DNA of 64,000 nucleotides from Gyrodactylus bullatarudis (GCA_012064415.1 SSNU01000045.1:147462-211461), one strand, 5' to 3'; numbered from the stretch's first letter, positions 1-11,071 are shown. Notes: generated by a model from the letters alone, not told the origin. Numbers and translations are program-made.

Positions 1-153
1 CGAGATTTCTGTAAAAATCATAGATTACCAATTTATATCAGCCAACTTTAAGTAGATTTAGAATCTGTTGTATATTAAAATATCAAAAAATGACTTGAAT
101 TACCCTGCAAATCAGGTATCTAGAATATATTTTATTGATGACAGGTTATTTAC

Positions 154-342
154 TCGTATGAAAGTGGCTGAGTTCCCTCGTTCATGTAATTCATCGTTAG
201 AAATATCATTTTCAGTGGATACTTTCCTAACTCCATCAGTTTGGGCGTTGTCTTTCTTCCCATTCATTCGTTCAGTGTCTGTATTACTCTTAGTTAATCC
301 TAATCCACGACGACCAGACGTTGACGAGCTGAATGTTTGTTG
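154..342 (-). CDS. Possible C-terminal tail exon of the formin gene
   Basis: This open frame on the minus strand follows a good acceptor (TTTCTTACAG) at 343. It encodes about 63 residues rich in Ser, Asn, Asp and Lys, with a TSGRRGLG segment, and reaches a possible donor (GTAAAT) at 153. Its phase (0) matches a possible donor at the end of the FH2 exon at 834. No family resemblance is visible, and low-complexity tails are usual after an FH2 domain. It is assigned to the formin only by position, strand and phase. If the donor is not used, translation would stop near 112. The gene may continue beyond the left edge of the window. Confidence 0.35.
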
Positions 343-711
343 CTGTAAGAAATGAATATTTTTAGAAATTTTTGTGGATCTAATCTTGTGGATTCTGTCA
401 ATTAACATAATTCATATTATTTGTTATTATTCGGGTCTCAAAAAGAATTAAAAATCATATTTTTAACTGAGACTTATTACATCTTTTAAGAGGAAGTTAG
501 ATATTCAGCTGAAGAGTTATATGATCTATTTTTTTTATTACTTTAATAAAAAGATTTAATTTTATAATTTAAATAAATTTTTAGTAATTTTAATAATAAG
601 AGTTTCTTAAATCAATATCCGGATCCTTTTTTGATTATTAAAACATTAACAAAATTGAACTTGAATTTCATTGGCCAAAAAATTGTTCACTAAAAACAAA
701 ATAAGGTCTCT

Positions 712-785
712 TCAGTGATGATGCTTTGTGAAATGTACATATGGCCCTAATATATATCTTTTTTCTAATTTTCCAAATATGATTT
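712..785 (-). repeat. Dispersed repeat copy (also at 12362-12435)
   Basis: The segment around AAGCATCATC..GCCATATGTACAT on the minus strand matches 12362-12435 on the plus strand almost base for base. It belongs to the same family as the inverted arms around the assembly gap. No coding potential is seen. Confidence 0.6.
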
Positions 786-833
786 TAAGTGGATTTTCAG
801 TCACAAAAACACCGAAAGATTCGGAAAACTAAC

Positions 834-1298
834 TCTGTATGCTGAGACAAATTTCGCCAATGGGGATAGATGAATTGGGATGGCGTCCAAGTTTACAATT
901 TCATCATTCAACCAGGCCATTGTGCAGTATCCTAGTTTTGTTAATAATTCGAATGAATGCTTTAAATCCGTAAAGGTTTCCTCAATCTCTTGGCATTCAA
1001 GAGAATCATCTCTAATGAGCTTCAAGGATTTAAGGTAGCCTTCTAACTTTTCCAGAGTTTCAGGTATCCCAGTCAGATTACCTGGAGAAGTGATTAGAAA
1101 TTAAACGATGGGATAGATTGAAATTTCCTTACATGCAGAAGCTTTTTCTATATTTGTGAGTTCATTGGTCCAGTCGACAAGGTTTGGATGTGAATTCTTG
1201 AGGAAATGCCAAAACATTTGAATGAAAGAAACTGATTTGGACATTGAACTATTCCTACTGCCAGAATATTCCACATCGTATAATCTCCAATTGATCAG
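834..1298 (-). CDS. FMNL: Formin FH2 C-terminal exons (1298..1133 and 1081..834)
   Basis: Two exons are joined by a 51-bp intron (1132..1082, GTAAGG..CTCCAG). Their phases fit: exon one ends with one base of a Cys codon that exon two completes. The translation aligns along its length with the C-terminal half of formin-like FH2 domains. The segment around WTNELTNIEKASA matches the NEL..VEKAA helix, and a long helical stretch then ends in HLSPLAKFVSAYR, which matches the F..F..F..AY end of FH2. Overall identity is low. The acceptor at 1299 is TTAAATAG. Reading through 834 gives only ten more residues before a stop, so a weak GTTAGT donor is assumed there. Confidence 0.65.
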
Positions 1299-1357
1299 CT
1301 ATTTAATGATGAAAGTTTATAAACTTTTTTTTAATTGAACCTGATTCAAACCCTTAG

Positions 1358-1575
1358 AGACCCTATCGTTGGTCGAGAAATATTTGAGGGTTTAGCAGAT
1401 AGAGTTCAGGCTATATTATCTATGACAAAGTGTGAAGTAGGATTTCAAAAACAACGCTTTAAATTAGTAAGTTTGACGAGTGATAAATCTTTGTGTATTC
1501 CAACAGATTATTAGATCAGTGGTTTACAAAGTATTTTCTGAAGCATTTGCTGAAATGATATGTGCAGAAAAATAA
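1358..1575 (+). CDS. Unrecognised two-exon plus-strand ORF, 3' end of a possible gene
   Basis: Exon 1358..1466 follows CCCTTAG and ends at GTAAGT. Exon 1507..1575 follows TATTCCAACAG, keeps the frame and ends in TAA. The 40-bp intron is in the host size class. About 58 residues result, with a balanced, coding-like composition (for example GREIFEGLADRVQAILSM, then QRFKLIIRSVVYKVF). I do not recognise it. The first exon vaguely recalls a Tctex-type dynein light chain helix followed by RYK-hydrophobic, but this is weak. It lies inside a formin intron on the opposite strand, and no 5' exon was found. Chance openness remains possible. Confidence 0.3.
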
Positions 1576-3574
1576 TCCAGTTGCACTTTGAAGGGTTAAA
1601 TGATCCGAAATCACAGAATAGGAGCAGATGAAAAATTGCAAATTGGCGTAATTTCATTGAGATTTTTTGTAAAAATCCTATCAACTTTACTTGCATATCC
1701 TGCTTCTTGCTAATAGTACAAATGAATAATTCCTATTTTCACTTATTAAGAGCTGAACTCAAAGCAATGATAAATTGAGGATATGAATTCAGAGACTAAA
1801 TCATTGAAATTGTATTTCATATGGGAAGTAAATCAAAAAATACAACAGAAAATATAGTTTTGATAATTACGCATTTCAACGCTGAAAAATTCCTCATGCT
1901 TCCCATAAAGTTGGTTAAAGTACAAATAAATAAACTTTTTTTCACCAAAAATATTAATGTAAGACATTTTAAATAGTTTTTTCTTCTATTACGCATCAAA
2001 AAAATTATCTGTGAAATCTAGTTCTCTAGATTTGTGTCTTCAGCAGAAAAGGCTCAAAAAAAATAAAAAGCTTTCTTGTCTAATCTTGATCCAGAAAACC
2101 CCCTTTTGATCAAGCTCCAAATTTGAAATCAACAAAAATTTTCGGTTCAAAGTTCGAAAAAATGGGATTTTGGCGCCAAATTGAAATTTGAAAAATGGTC
2201 ATATTTTTCATACAAATTGATTTATTTCAAAATTTTTTTCTTCAACTGGTAAAACTGGGCAAAATGAGTAGGATTCCAAAAAATCTCTAACAAGTTCGAA
2301 TTTTTGATGAAAAAATCGATTCCTAGATTCCTAACTTCATATTAGATAAAATATCATATTTGAAACTAGAAATTCCACCAGACGATTGGCTTAATTTTGT
2401 TCAAAATATAGCGTGACAAAGTTGCTGTAATTTGACGATTCTCATGAAAAAGAGTATTACTTCTGTTAGTTTTCAAAGAGATTTGATAGGGTTAAATACT
2501 TACTGTATCTATCAAATGTATTGGAAAGTGTTGATCAGGTCCAAGAATTTGCTCAGTTGATCCAGTTAATTTGAGCACAAACAAATTGATAAATCTTAAA
2601 ATAATTGGCAACTTTCTGCTGGTCATAATGCTTTTGCATGCTGATAGGATTATCGACAATTGCTGTAAAGAAATAATTGGGAATTATCGATACATTTCTA
2701 CCTCTATAAAAAATGCAATAAACCTATCTTTAAAGTTGAGAAAAATTATGTATAGCTACTATAAAGTAGGTCAAACTTTCCAAGAAAATTAAAATTCACT
2801 CAAGTTTAGAAAAGATCGTAGTTGACCAATCAATTCTAAACAATGCTACAATTCTATTGGTCTTATTCTGTTTATTCCATGAGTTGGAAGAGTTAAAAAT
2901 GCAAAATTCAAAGCAAACAAACATGATTTTATAACCTAAGAAGCAAACATTAAATACATGACTAAACATTGTTCAGTAAACAATAACATATTTTATCAGT
3001 TTTTATGAGGAACCATTTTCTGCATATAAAATTAAAAACCTTACTACCCCTGTTGGTGACATTTTGGCAAGTTTTTATAATGAAATGAGGATTAGAAATT
3101 TAATAGTAAATAATATTTACTAAATATTATTTGATATTTTTAAATGGAATAATTTGAAAATTACAATTTTCTCCTTTCTTATTGGTTCATCAAGACTATA
3201 CATTTTGAACGAATCAAATTCGAGTATCACTAGTATTCCATTAAAATTACTTGACTCTAACCCAAATGTGTAAAAGTAATTTAGAAAATAGTTCTAAATA
3301 ATAAAATCATTTATAATTATTAATTATACGTTTACTAGTTTTCTATCAAGATGATTTACTGAAAATTATGAGTTTAGTCTTTGATTGATTAAAATTTTTC
3401 ATTGAAACAAATCATCAAGTTCAAATAAATAGCAAATTCAAATTTGGTTGGAAAACATATTTTCTACAGCTCAATTCTGATAGGTTGTTTTTTAAAATTA
3501 TGACTCATTTTTGAATAAAGCATTGCTTAATACAGTCCCCCACACATCACTAATATGGTTTAGGGTGGAGAATG

Positions 3575-3602
3575 ATAGTATACAATGTACATTGTATACT
3601 AT
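3575..3602. repeat. Perfect 28-bp palindrome upstream of the MULE
   Basis: The half-site ATAGTATACAATGT is followed directly by its exact reverse complement, with no spacer. It lies about 275 bp before the MULE transposase start, so it may be part of that element's terminal region. No matching copy was found on the other side. Confidence 0.7.
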
Positions 3603-3876
3603 ATATATTTTCTAATATGGTCTAGCATATAGAATGAAAAAATATGGTATAAAGACTGTTTATCAAACAGATATCTTACTTATGGTACATATGAAATGTG
3701 GATTTTTACATTCATAGTATGTATCTAGGCGTATTCATAGAGCATGTATACCATACCGATTAATGTATTATTATTTAAGCCAATAAGAAGATCATACAAG
3801 GCCAACCAGAAATACGATTTAAACTATCTCATTAGAGAGTATTATTACTTCTATTGTATTCCTTTCTTTTGAATAC

Positions 3877-5530
3877 ATGTCTTTATTTGATAAAAATTCT
3901 GAATTTGAATCAATCGAATTGGTGGAAGAAGCTGTTCAAAAATACAATTCTGACAGCTGTAAAGATTTTCGAGTAATACGCAGAAATAAATTTGGCTACA
4001 CCAGCAAGTGTCCTCATCAAGGCTGTCAATATGAAATCCGTCTTAGTAAGAGAAAAAATGGATTTTATTACACTATGTATTCCCATGAACATACCTGCAC
4101 TCAGGTAAACTATGTCAAATAATAATCTTTTTATAGATTACGAACAGGGTCAGTCAAAGAGAGTGCGTCTCTATTTTGCGGAATCATGCGATTGATTATA
4201 AGAAATTTAAACCCAATGATGGCATAGAGATTCTTCTGAAGGAGCATGTTAAATCGACAAGTTATCAGACTATGTGGCGTAGTATTAAATCGCTAAAATC
4301 GAAATCAACTTGCGATGATCTGAATTCTTTTGCAAAATGTGAAGGTTTCCTTCTAGCTCATCAGATCAGGAATCCTGGTACGTATTATGATATTTTGAAG
4401 AATGGAAATCAGCTAGAAGCAATGTTCCTCTGCTTTAACATATCTATAAGAGCTTTTGAAAAGTCTTTGCCCGTTGTTACTCTGAATGTTTGCCATTTTA
4501 ACTCAAAAATGAATTATATTATCTTGATGGCTACCGGATTAGACGGGGATGGTCAGATGTATCCAATTGCCTACTCATTAGTACCAACTCAATCAGAAGA
4601 TTATTGGAGGTTTTTTTTCAAAAATCTAAATGCTGCCTTGACGTTACAATCACGGTCTGATGTTGTCATCTTGTCAGATAGGAAGAAAGGTCTCGTTGAA
4701 ACGTTAAGTAGTGAGATACCGTCATGTCATCACTCTTACTGCCTATTCCATTTGGAGAGAAATATTCAAAAAAATTACAAGAAAAACTTTAAGCAGCATC
4801 TATGGAAAGTGGCTCAAGCAAAAAATTTGGAAAGTTTCACCCAGGCAATGAAAAAGATCAGGGAAGTAAACGAAGAAGTCTATCTGTATCTCATCCAGGT
4901 AGATTTGGCAAGTTTCACAAACTTGTATTTTCCTGTATGCCGATATGGCCATTTGACAACTAATTATCAAGAATCAACCGATTCAATCATGGAGGACTTA
5001 CAATTCTTACATCCATTCAATTCGATTTATAGATATTGCCAGTATGTTACGAAAATATTTGAAGAAAGGTTTCAAATTTATCATCTTAAATCAGGCGACT
5101 TTTCAGGTATGTCTTTAAAATTTCTCATATTCATCTAGATAAGTTTTCAAAGTACTATGAAACAGCTTCTGATCTAGCGAGAAAACTCATAGTTAACAAG
5201 GTATCTGCAGCAACCTCTCATAGTATTTTCAACGTTCAAGATGCTTTAGGTACTGATAAAGAAAGGATTGTGGATCTGGAAACTACCTGTTGTTCATGTG
5301 ACCAGGCAAAGCGTATAGGATTTCCATGTGTTCACCTATTAGCAGTGATCTTTTTCGAAGAGAAAAGTGTTGATTCTTACATTCACGAAGCATACCGGTT
5401 ATCTTCACTGAAATTTATGTATAGCGTGAACATTATGGCGATAGACATTGAACATGTGCTCAAATCAGATTTAATTGAATATCAAAACAAAGAAACTGTG
5501 ACCAAACAAGAAGAGATTGACAACAACTGA
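3877..5530 (+). CDS. MULE transposase, three exons, uninterrupted frame
   Basis: This encodes a Mutator-like transposase of 529 residues once two 32-bp introns are removed (4105..4136 and 5107..5138, both GT..TAG, phases 0 and 1). Residues 1-76 form a FAR1/FLYWCH-like zinc-binding DNA-binding module with C-x4-C and H-x1-C pairs (KCPHQGC and HEHTC). The MULE core follows: LATGLDGDGQMYPIAYSLV-type strands, a VVILSDRKKGL motif carrying the second Asp, and the HHSYCLFHL motif. Near the C-terminus (about residues 444-465) is a SWIM finger, CSC..FPCVH. In the first catalytic position, where families show D-x-C-H-x-K, the sequence reads LNVCHFNSK, with Asn for Asp. That may mean an inactive or recently dead copy. 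It sits in a formin intron on the opposite strand. No convincing terminal inverted repeats were found. Confidence 0.85.
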
Positions 5531-6503
5531 TGAAGTCCATTATTTTTTAGAATCCAAACTACATTTATATTGTATATAGAAACTTAATTTTGATATCTTA
5601 AATATCATTCAAAAAGCATTAGTCATTCTTTTCCCAGAGTTAATCCAGATTTAATCGGCAATAAGAGAGAAGAATTTTTATCTGTAGTGTTGTCAAGAAA
5701 ATCAATGATTGAAAAGGCCCCTTTTTGAATCTCGAAAATTTCCACCACTTTAACTTTTAATAAAAGTCTAGCTTGTAAATTTACTTCATGATAATTGGAA
5801 AATTCAAATAGTTGGACTTCTCACAAAGATATGAATTTCCATGGCTGAATTCGAATCCTTTGTCTAAAGAATACTAGTAAAACAAAACCCAATGGTCTCC
5901 GAGAGATAGGGAACATTAAAAAGACATCATTTATTCTGTACAGTATTTTTGTGCAATATAATTTTCTTGATTGCGATTATTTCACTAGGCTAATGTTGAT
6001 AATGAATTTTTAAAACTTCCATTGAGAAACAATCAATAGATATTTCGATTAAGGTAATTTGTAGTGTTTTTTTATAAAGAATAGATCTATTAATCTGAAA
6101 ATGTACACATTGTATGTTGATAGACAATGATTAAAGTATCAGCAATGCTAGCTGAATAATAATAAAATAATGCTCTATCAAATGGTATGAATATTTTGAC
6201 CAGGAAAATAATAAAAAAGTTTTCTATTTTTCATATCAATAAAGATATAAAATAATGCTGATGAACAAACACATTGAGAATGAAACATCAAACTCAGACG
6301 CACAAAAAATTCGAGTAACCGACTCTATGAAGGTGCATAAAATGAAAAACTACAACAGGGATGATCTTGAACATGAGTCAGGCCGTAACGAGAGGACTAA
6401 CAAAATTCCAGGAAGCAATGAAAAAAGGACTCTTTAGCTGATACGTTCGAGTTTGTTGACAAAATCAAGGATATGGACACGAATGTAAAAACTTAGCTAT
6501 CGT

Positions 6504-6690
6504 TTGATGAAGTATCGGGTTTCCCATTGGAGAAAAACCAATAAAACCAAATTTAAAGAACACAAAAAGGCTATAAAAAAGGTACAGGTAGAAAAGTCAG
6601 CACTAGCTAAACACTGGGCTGATAATCCAGATCATATTATAGATTTTAATTACGTAAAAATTCTAGGAAACATGAGGGATAAGTAAGTCT
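6504..6690 (+). pseudogene. Penelope-like element endonuclease fragment
   Basis: The frame around FKEHKKAI..SALAKHWADNPDHIIDF matches the C-terminal half of the GIY-YIG endonuclease of Penelope-like retroelements (R/K-x-EH, then S-x-LA-x-H..H-x-IDF). The upstream catalytic Y..YIG part is not in frame, and 6255-6437 holds only a short broken ORF. The hammerhead-like motif at 6882 lies about 190 bp downstream, which fits the end of such an element. Confidence 0.6.
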
Positions 6691-6881
6691 TAAGCGGAAA
6701 CGTAAGAGAAATAGTGGTCAGTTGCTAATCGATGGATTCTTGAAAGGCCCTAATCTAATGAAGAGACAAAAGTAATGAGTCCATGGATACAGGAAGACCT
6801 GTGCTCCCATCCACCCCTAAGGGATTTCTTAAACCAATGGAAGAGCAGAAATAATTGCATTGTAAAAGTATATAATTCAAG

Positions 6882-6932
6882 CCCGGGATTAAGTCTGAAG
6901 AGACCCGGCGAAATAAAACGTTTATCACTTAT
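6882..6932 (+). ncRNA. Hammerhead ribozyme-like motif, copy A
   Basis: The conserved core CTGAAGA..CGAAA is present. It is followed by a 5-bp hairpin (ATAAA-ACG-TTTAT) whose last U is followed by C, the expected cleavage position (after 6926). ACTTA after that C pairs with TAAGT just before CTGAAGA, giving helix I. Helix II is very short (G-C, A-G, C-G). CCGGG upstream can also pair with CCCGG in the helix II region. The order of parts fits a type I hammerhead, known from Penelope-like elements. Confidence 0.6.
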
Positions 6933-7120
6933 TATTCGCTTGTTTTCTAATCTTCCTTATGAATCTAAATCACAACTGTAATATAAAAATATGATTTTGA
7001 AGTCTATAGAGATTAAACTAAACGAGGTTGTTAATGGCAATAAGACGGATATAAATATTGGAAATCGTTGGTTAGAATTGATTGATTAAAGTTGAGAAGA
7101 AATCTGTTCGGTTTAATGTT

Positions 7121-7450
7121 TTGATTGGACACACAAGGTTTTAAAAATCTCACGCCAGTAGAAGAATACGACATGTATTCGAAATATTGTGTGACTCCTA
7201 TCTATTTTTATCAGGGTAATCTAAATGTTTTTTATTCTAATCTTAATTTTCTTTCAAGTGATGAATTATATTATCAGATTTATTACTCAAATAATTCTGA
7301 TTGCTATAACAATCACTGTAATTTTTATAATCCTTATTCTTTAAGAAATACTACACCTCTCTCTCCCTTTTCTTTTTCTACAGATAGACCAATACAAGCC
7401 AGTAGACAACATAGTCAGGTAGCAAGCGAACAAAATTATTTTTTGATTTC
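7121..7450 (+). repeat. Duplicated 320-bp segment, copy 1 (other at 31018-31335)
   Basis: This stretch from GATTGGACACACAAGG to CAACATAGTCAGG is nearly identical to 31018-31335. Differences are single bases plus an 18-bp insertion in the second copy. It carries an open frame of Tyr/Asn/Ser-rich composition (FYSNLNFLSSDE, then YNNHCNFYNPY) that I do not recognise. It lies within a Penelope-like neighbourhood and is probably a non-core part of a mobile element. Confidence 0.7.
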
Positions 7451-7689
7451 AATAAAGCACATAAGCAAATAGAGTTCACAATGGAAAGTGAGAATAATGG
7501 AGAATTCCCATTCCTGCATGTTTTGCTGTCGCGGAAAGAAAAAGGCTTCGTGGCCTGATCAATCCACAAAAAAATCACATTCACAGGAAGATTACGTAAC
7601 TACAATTCGTTTAATCCGATATCACAAAACGCGATCTGATTACATTCCCAGCTATCAGAAGCTGTCTGGTAAGGCGAATTAGAAAAACT

Positions 7690-8180
7690 GATCAGTATTT
7701 TTTCAACAAAAGATTATCCGATTAAACTGATCAATGACAGACTATCAAATCTATACTCTGCCAAAAAACAAGCAAGAGGGAAATGTTTTCTCAGCTCTAA
7801 AGGAGACCAATTAGTCTCGATGCTCCAGAAGAAAATAAAAAATTCTTTCAACGATGCTTATCCCAATAGAAATTCGAAAAAATGCTAAAAAAATCTTCAA
7901 AAGACCTAGTCGACGAATCGAAACAAACCAATGTTGCGTTCAAGTTTAAATGTCAATTTAATGCTGAGTACACTGGGCATATGATCAGGAGACTGAAAGA
8001 ACGTATAGATGAACATCTATACAAAAGCAAGCTTTAAGAGAACACCTATCCACATGTAATGCAGACGTTTTCCCTAAAAACTTGGAGATCATTAACAAAC
8101 CTAACGAAATATCACACTGATGAGTATGCCCAAAATAAAGACCTTATTCGTGAAACGCTTGGCATCATCTTTTAAATATG
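7690..8180 (+). pseudogene. Penelope-like element remnant with GIY-YIG part
   Basis: A broken frame here includes FKCQFNAEYTGHMIRRLKER followed by IDEHL. This is the central GIY-YIG segment of Penelope-type endonucleases (C..C/N..YIG..R.L..R..EH), with the usual YIG reading YTG. Stops interrupt both sides. The element is dead and lies in the large formin intron. Confidence 0.55.
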
Positions 8181-8881
8181 AAATTCAATAAACTAGAGAT
8201 CAGTCAGTGTTACTTCAATTTCATTGGTTGAGACAATACTCGATTAGTATTGTTTGGTAAGAATGGGACAGAAAGGAATAAATAGGATGAATTGAAACGT
8301 GAAGTTATCTCGAGGGTTGATCTTCCGCATAGATCTTCCTGTAGTTAAAAATAAATTTGTATTAATTATAGGCTTGAAATTTATACTTGGCATAATTTTG
8401 ATATGATAATTTTTTCTTTTTTTACAATCATCAAGTGAACTCAATCAGTACTGCTCATTGACTAGAAGAAGATAATAATAATTACAGTTATAGATTCCTC
8501 TAATACACTTGAGAAAAGTATATGAATATTTTAAGTTTAATTTTCTTCATTCTGATCGATAAGCTTTATTATATGTTTTATAATCCAGCCCAAAAGGAAG
8601 TAAATTACAAAACTCAAATAAAAAAAGAGTTTTAGAAAAACTTGCGCATATGGGAACATGGATTGTTGAATTTTGATGATCGTTTATTTTGTATCGAAAA
8701 CTAACTGATAGGGCAAAAATGGCTTAAAATTTGGAAAAAAGGGGGCATTCAATTTTGTATTGGGAAAAGTGAGCTTCATAGTCTGGAGTTAAGAAAATTT
8801 TTTACAACTTCATAGAAATAAAATCAGGAGAAAAAGAAAACTCTGACCACTGAAGAAGACAAAATTTAAAAATTCACTCAC

Positions 8882-9176
8882 TTCAATAATCTTCTTGCAT
8901 TCCAGATTAAATGTGGTCAACGCTTTGATTCCGTTGATGTAAGTTTTAATAATTGGACAAGGAATATTCGGTAAATGACTGGATTCGTTCAATTTATCTT
9001 CAAGTGTATCAATAATTCGAATCATTTCTTTTGTGACAACGGAAGAGGATTTTGTTGAGTAGTCACGATATTCCACAATCGAATCGAGATATTCGTTATT
9101 GATCGGATCAAGAGACAAGTTTATTAGATGTCTATAAATCTCCTCTATTGGCTCGATTAATAATTTTGAATGTGAT
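8882..9176 (-). CDS. FMNL: Formin FH2 middle exon (diverged)
   Basis: The exon starts after ATTCCTAG (one base completes the Lys codon of the previous exon) and ends at GAA|GTGAGT in phase 0. It encodes 98 residues of predicted helix. LSLDPINNEYLDSIVEYRD and LECKKIIE can be aligned with FH2 helices, the latter with the LKKILE segment that normally precedes the GN-x-x-N signature. That signature does not follow in this exon. Assignment to FH2 rests on order and phase more than on identity. Confidence 0.5.
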
Positions 9177-10463
9177 CTAGGAATATTGAGAATTTCGAAA
9201 TTAATAAAATACATTCAAATAATGAGATTGGATTTGAAGTTTGAACAAAACTCGATTTCACAAATAAAGATCAATATTAATAGATCAGATATTACAGAAG
9301 GTCTAAAGCTAGTTGATACAAAGATAGAAAACTAAATATTTTTGTGAATATCACTAGGGCCTGAAAAAAGAAATTATTTTCAACTCGAGTCCCTAATAAA
9401 AGAATTAATTTTTTAAACATTTTAATTTAAAATAGAAATGAATCTGATTCATATAACTGTAATATGTGTGGGTCCCACACTAACTCGCAACCAATAGGAT
9501 TCAAGCATGCCATTAAATTTGTTGGTTTATGCTTTAAATTGATAGAAAATTTCAATTTTTTAGACCTCAAGAGACTCTACAGCTTCGATCCAGATCAAGA
9601 AAAAATAAATAAACAGTCTTGAAAGAAAATAGACATTTTAGAACTCTTTGAGGTCATAGAAACATTAATAAGTTAAAAGAATTCAATCTCACAAAATTTA
9701 TTTTTTGAATTTCCAGATTTTCGACGTTTGAGTTCACAAGTTTATTGATTCCGGATATCTTAATTTTTACTTATTTTCTCTCTTTAGTTTTTAGGAACTT
9801 CTAAGCCTAAAATGATTTTTCTTTGATTGATAGTAGGAAGAAAAATTAAATAAAATTAAAGAAGCGATTGTCTCGATTCTTTGAGACAGAATAAATCAGA
9901 TAAAATGGAATATTATTGAGGTTTAATTTTAGCTTGGGTTAAAAATAATCCAAGTATACAGATATTGATATTCTTGGGTTAATAAAGCATTTTTTCAAAT
10001 TCAAAAACTACCCCAATTGGAGGATCATACGAAAAGAGTCATAGTTTGAGGATTCGAAATGAGGTTTAAGTAATTAGGTGATAAAACAAATAAACCTCCT
10101 TTAATTCTATTGGCTGATGAGATGACTCTTCTCTCATTGGCTTATAATACATTTTATATTCTAGAATTAGTCTTCGATTAAGTACAAAAAGTGTTGATAA
10201 AAATTAAAGGAAATTGAGATAAATTTTAAAGCGATACTATTATTGTTACATAGTGAGATTTTAGGAAAAATGGTAGCTTCTCATTTTACAGTTTGTAATT
10301 GAGAAAAAGAGATTGAATTCAAATTGAAGTTAGGTTTGTTTAATTTTGAGATAAATTATCCCTTGGATCCACCCAAATTCATCATCATAAAAATTTATTT
10401 ATAAGATATTAGAGGAGATTCATAAATAATAAAAAATACACAAAATCATTCAAATGAACATAC

Positions 10464-10590
10464 TTTTCCTGATTGACAATTGATTGTTTCCATGGATCTT
10501 TAATAGTGTTTGAGTTGAGCTTCATTGATATCTTCTCCAGAGATAAATTTCTCAAATTTCTCTCAAAGACAACACTTGAAAATGCAGAAT
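10464..10590 (-). CDS. FMNL: Formin FH2 N-terminal exon, second part
   Basis: The acceptor is CTCAAAACAG and the donor AAAA|GTATGT. Phase is 1 in and 2 out, matching both neighbours. SSVVFERNLRNLSLEKISMK resembles the FH2 segment with GTVFNEI..LN-x-x-EFEEIF, where the linker and lasso lead into the first helices. The length (42 residues) suits that region. No stop lies inside. Confidence 0.55.
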
Positions 10591-10660
10591 CTGTTTTGAG
10601 AAGAAGATAAATTTTTAGAATTCGTTGTTTGTTCAAGTAATATTGAATAAAAGTACCTAC

Positions 10661-10822
10661 CTTCATTCGACTTGCGGAAAGCAGCAAGATTCCATCCAAG
10701 GGGTTTCACAGGAACGAGGCAAAATTTCGTTTTGTTTATTGAAATACTATTGAGTTTGTTTATCAACTTTTCTGCATCCTTGATATATTTGAGGTAATTT
10801 TGATTTTCATATTGCTTGAAAT
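10661..10822 (-). CDS. FMNL: Formin FH2 lasso-region exon
   Basis: The acceptor is TTTTTTCAG and the donor GAAG|GTAGGT, with a 70-bp intron to the next exon. It encodes 54 residues. KTKFCLVPVKPLGWNLAAFR corresponds to the KTKFRMP..NW..L start of FMNL-type FH2, including the Trp. A charged helix (NQNYLKYIKDAEKLINKL) precedes it, where vertebrate family members have the proline-rich FH1. No polyproline is present. Confidence 0.6.
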
Positions 10823-11021
10823 CTGAAAAAAAAATTTAATACAGTTATTTTTTGTGCTGGTTAATTTGAAGCCTAATTGTAGAATGAAATATTATCAGTT
10901 TATGAAAAGGCAGAAATAATTAGTTGTGAGGAGAGTCTTTCACCTTGAAAAATACAATCACGAAATGGACCAATGGAAGCCAGGGAAGCCATATTTTGCA
11001 TTGTAATAGTATTTAAATGCT

Positions 11022-11071
11022 ACCGGGGTAGAGTCTGAAGAGATCTGGCGAAATATAACGTTTATCACTCA
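11022..11071 (+). ncRNA. Hammerhead ribozyme-like motif, copy B
   Basis: It has the same core as copy A: CTGAAGA, a short helix II and GAAA, then an ATATA..TTTAT hairpin with one U-U mismatch, then C. Helix I is GAGT/ACTC (4 bp), differing from copy A by compensated bases. CCGGG upstream pairs with TCTGG through G-U pairs. The flanks share GCATTGTAATAGTATTTAAA upstream and GATGAAGTTCGTCAATATTA downstream with the other copies. Confidence 0.55.
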
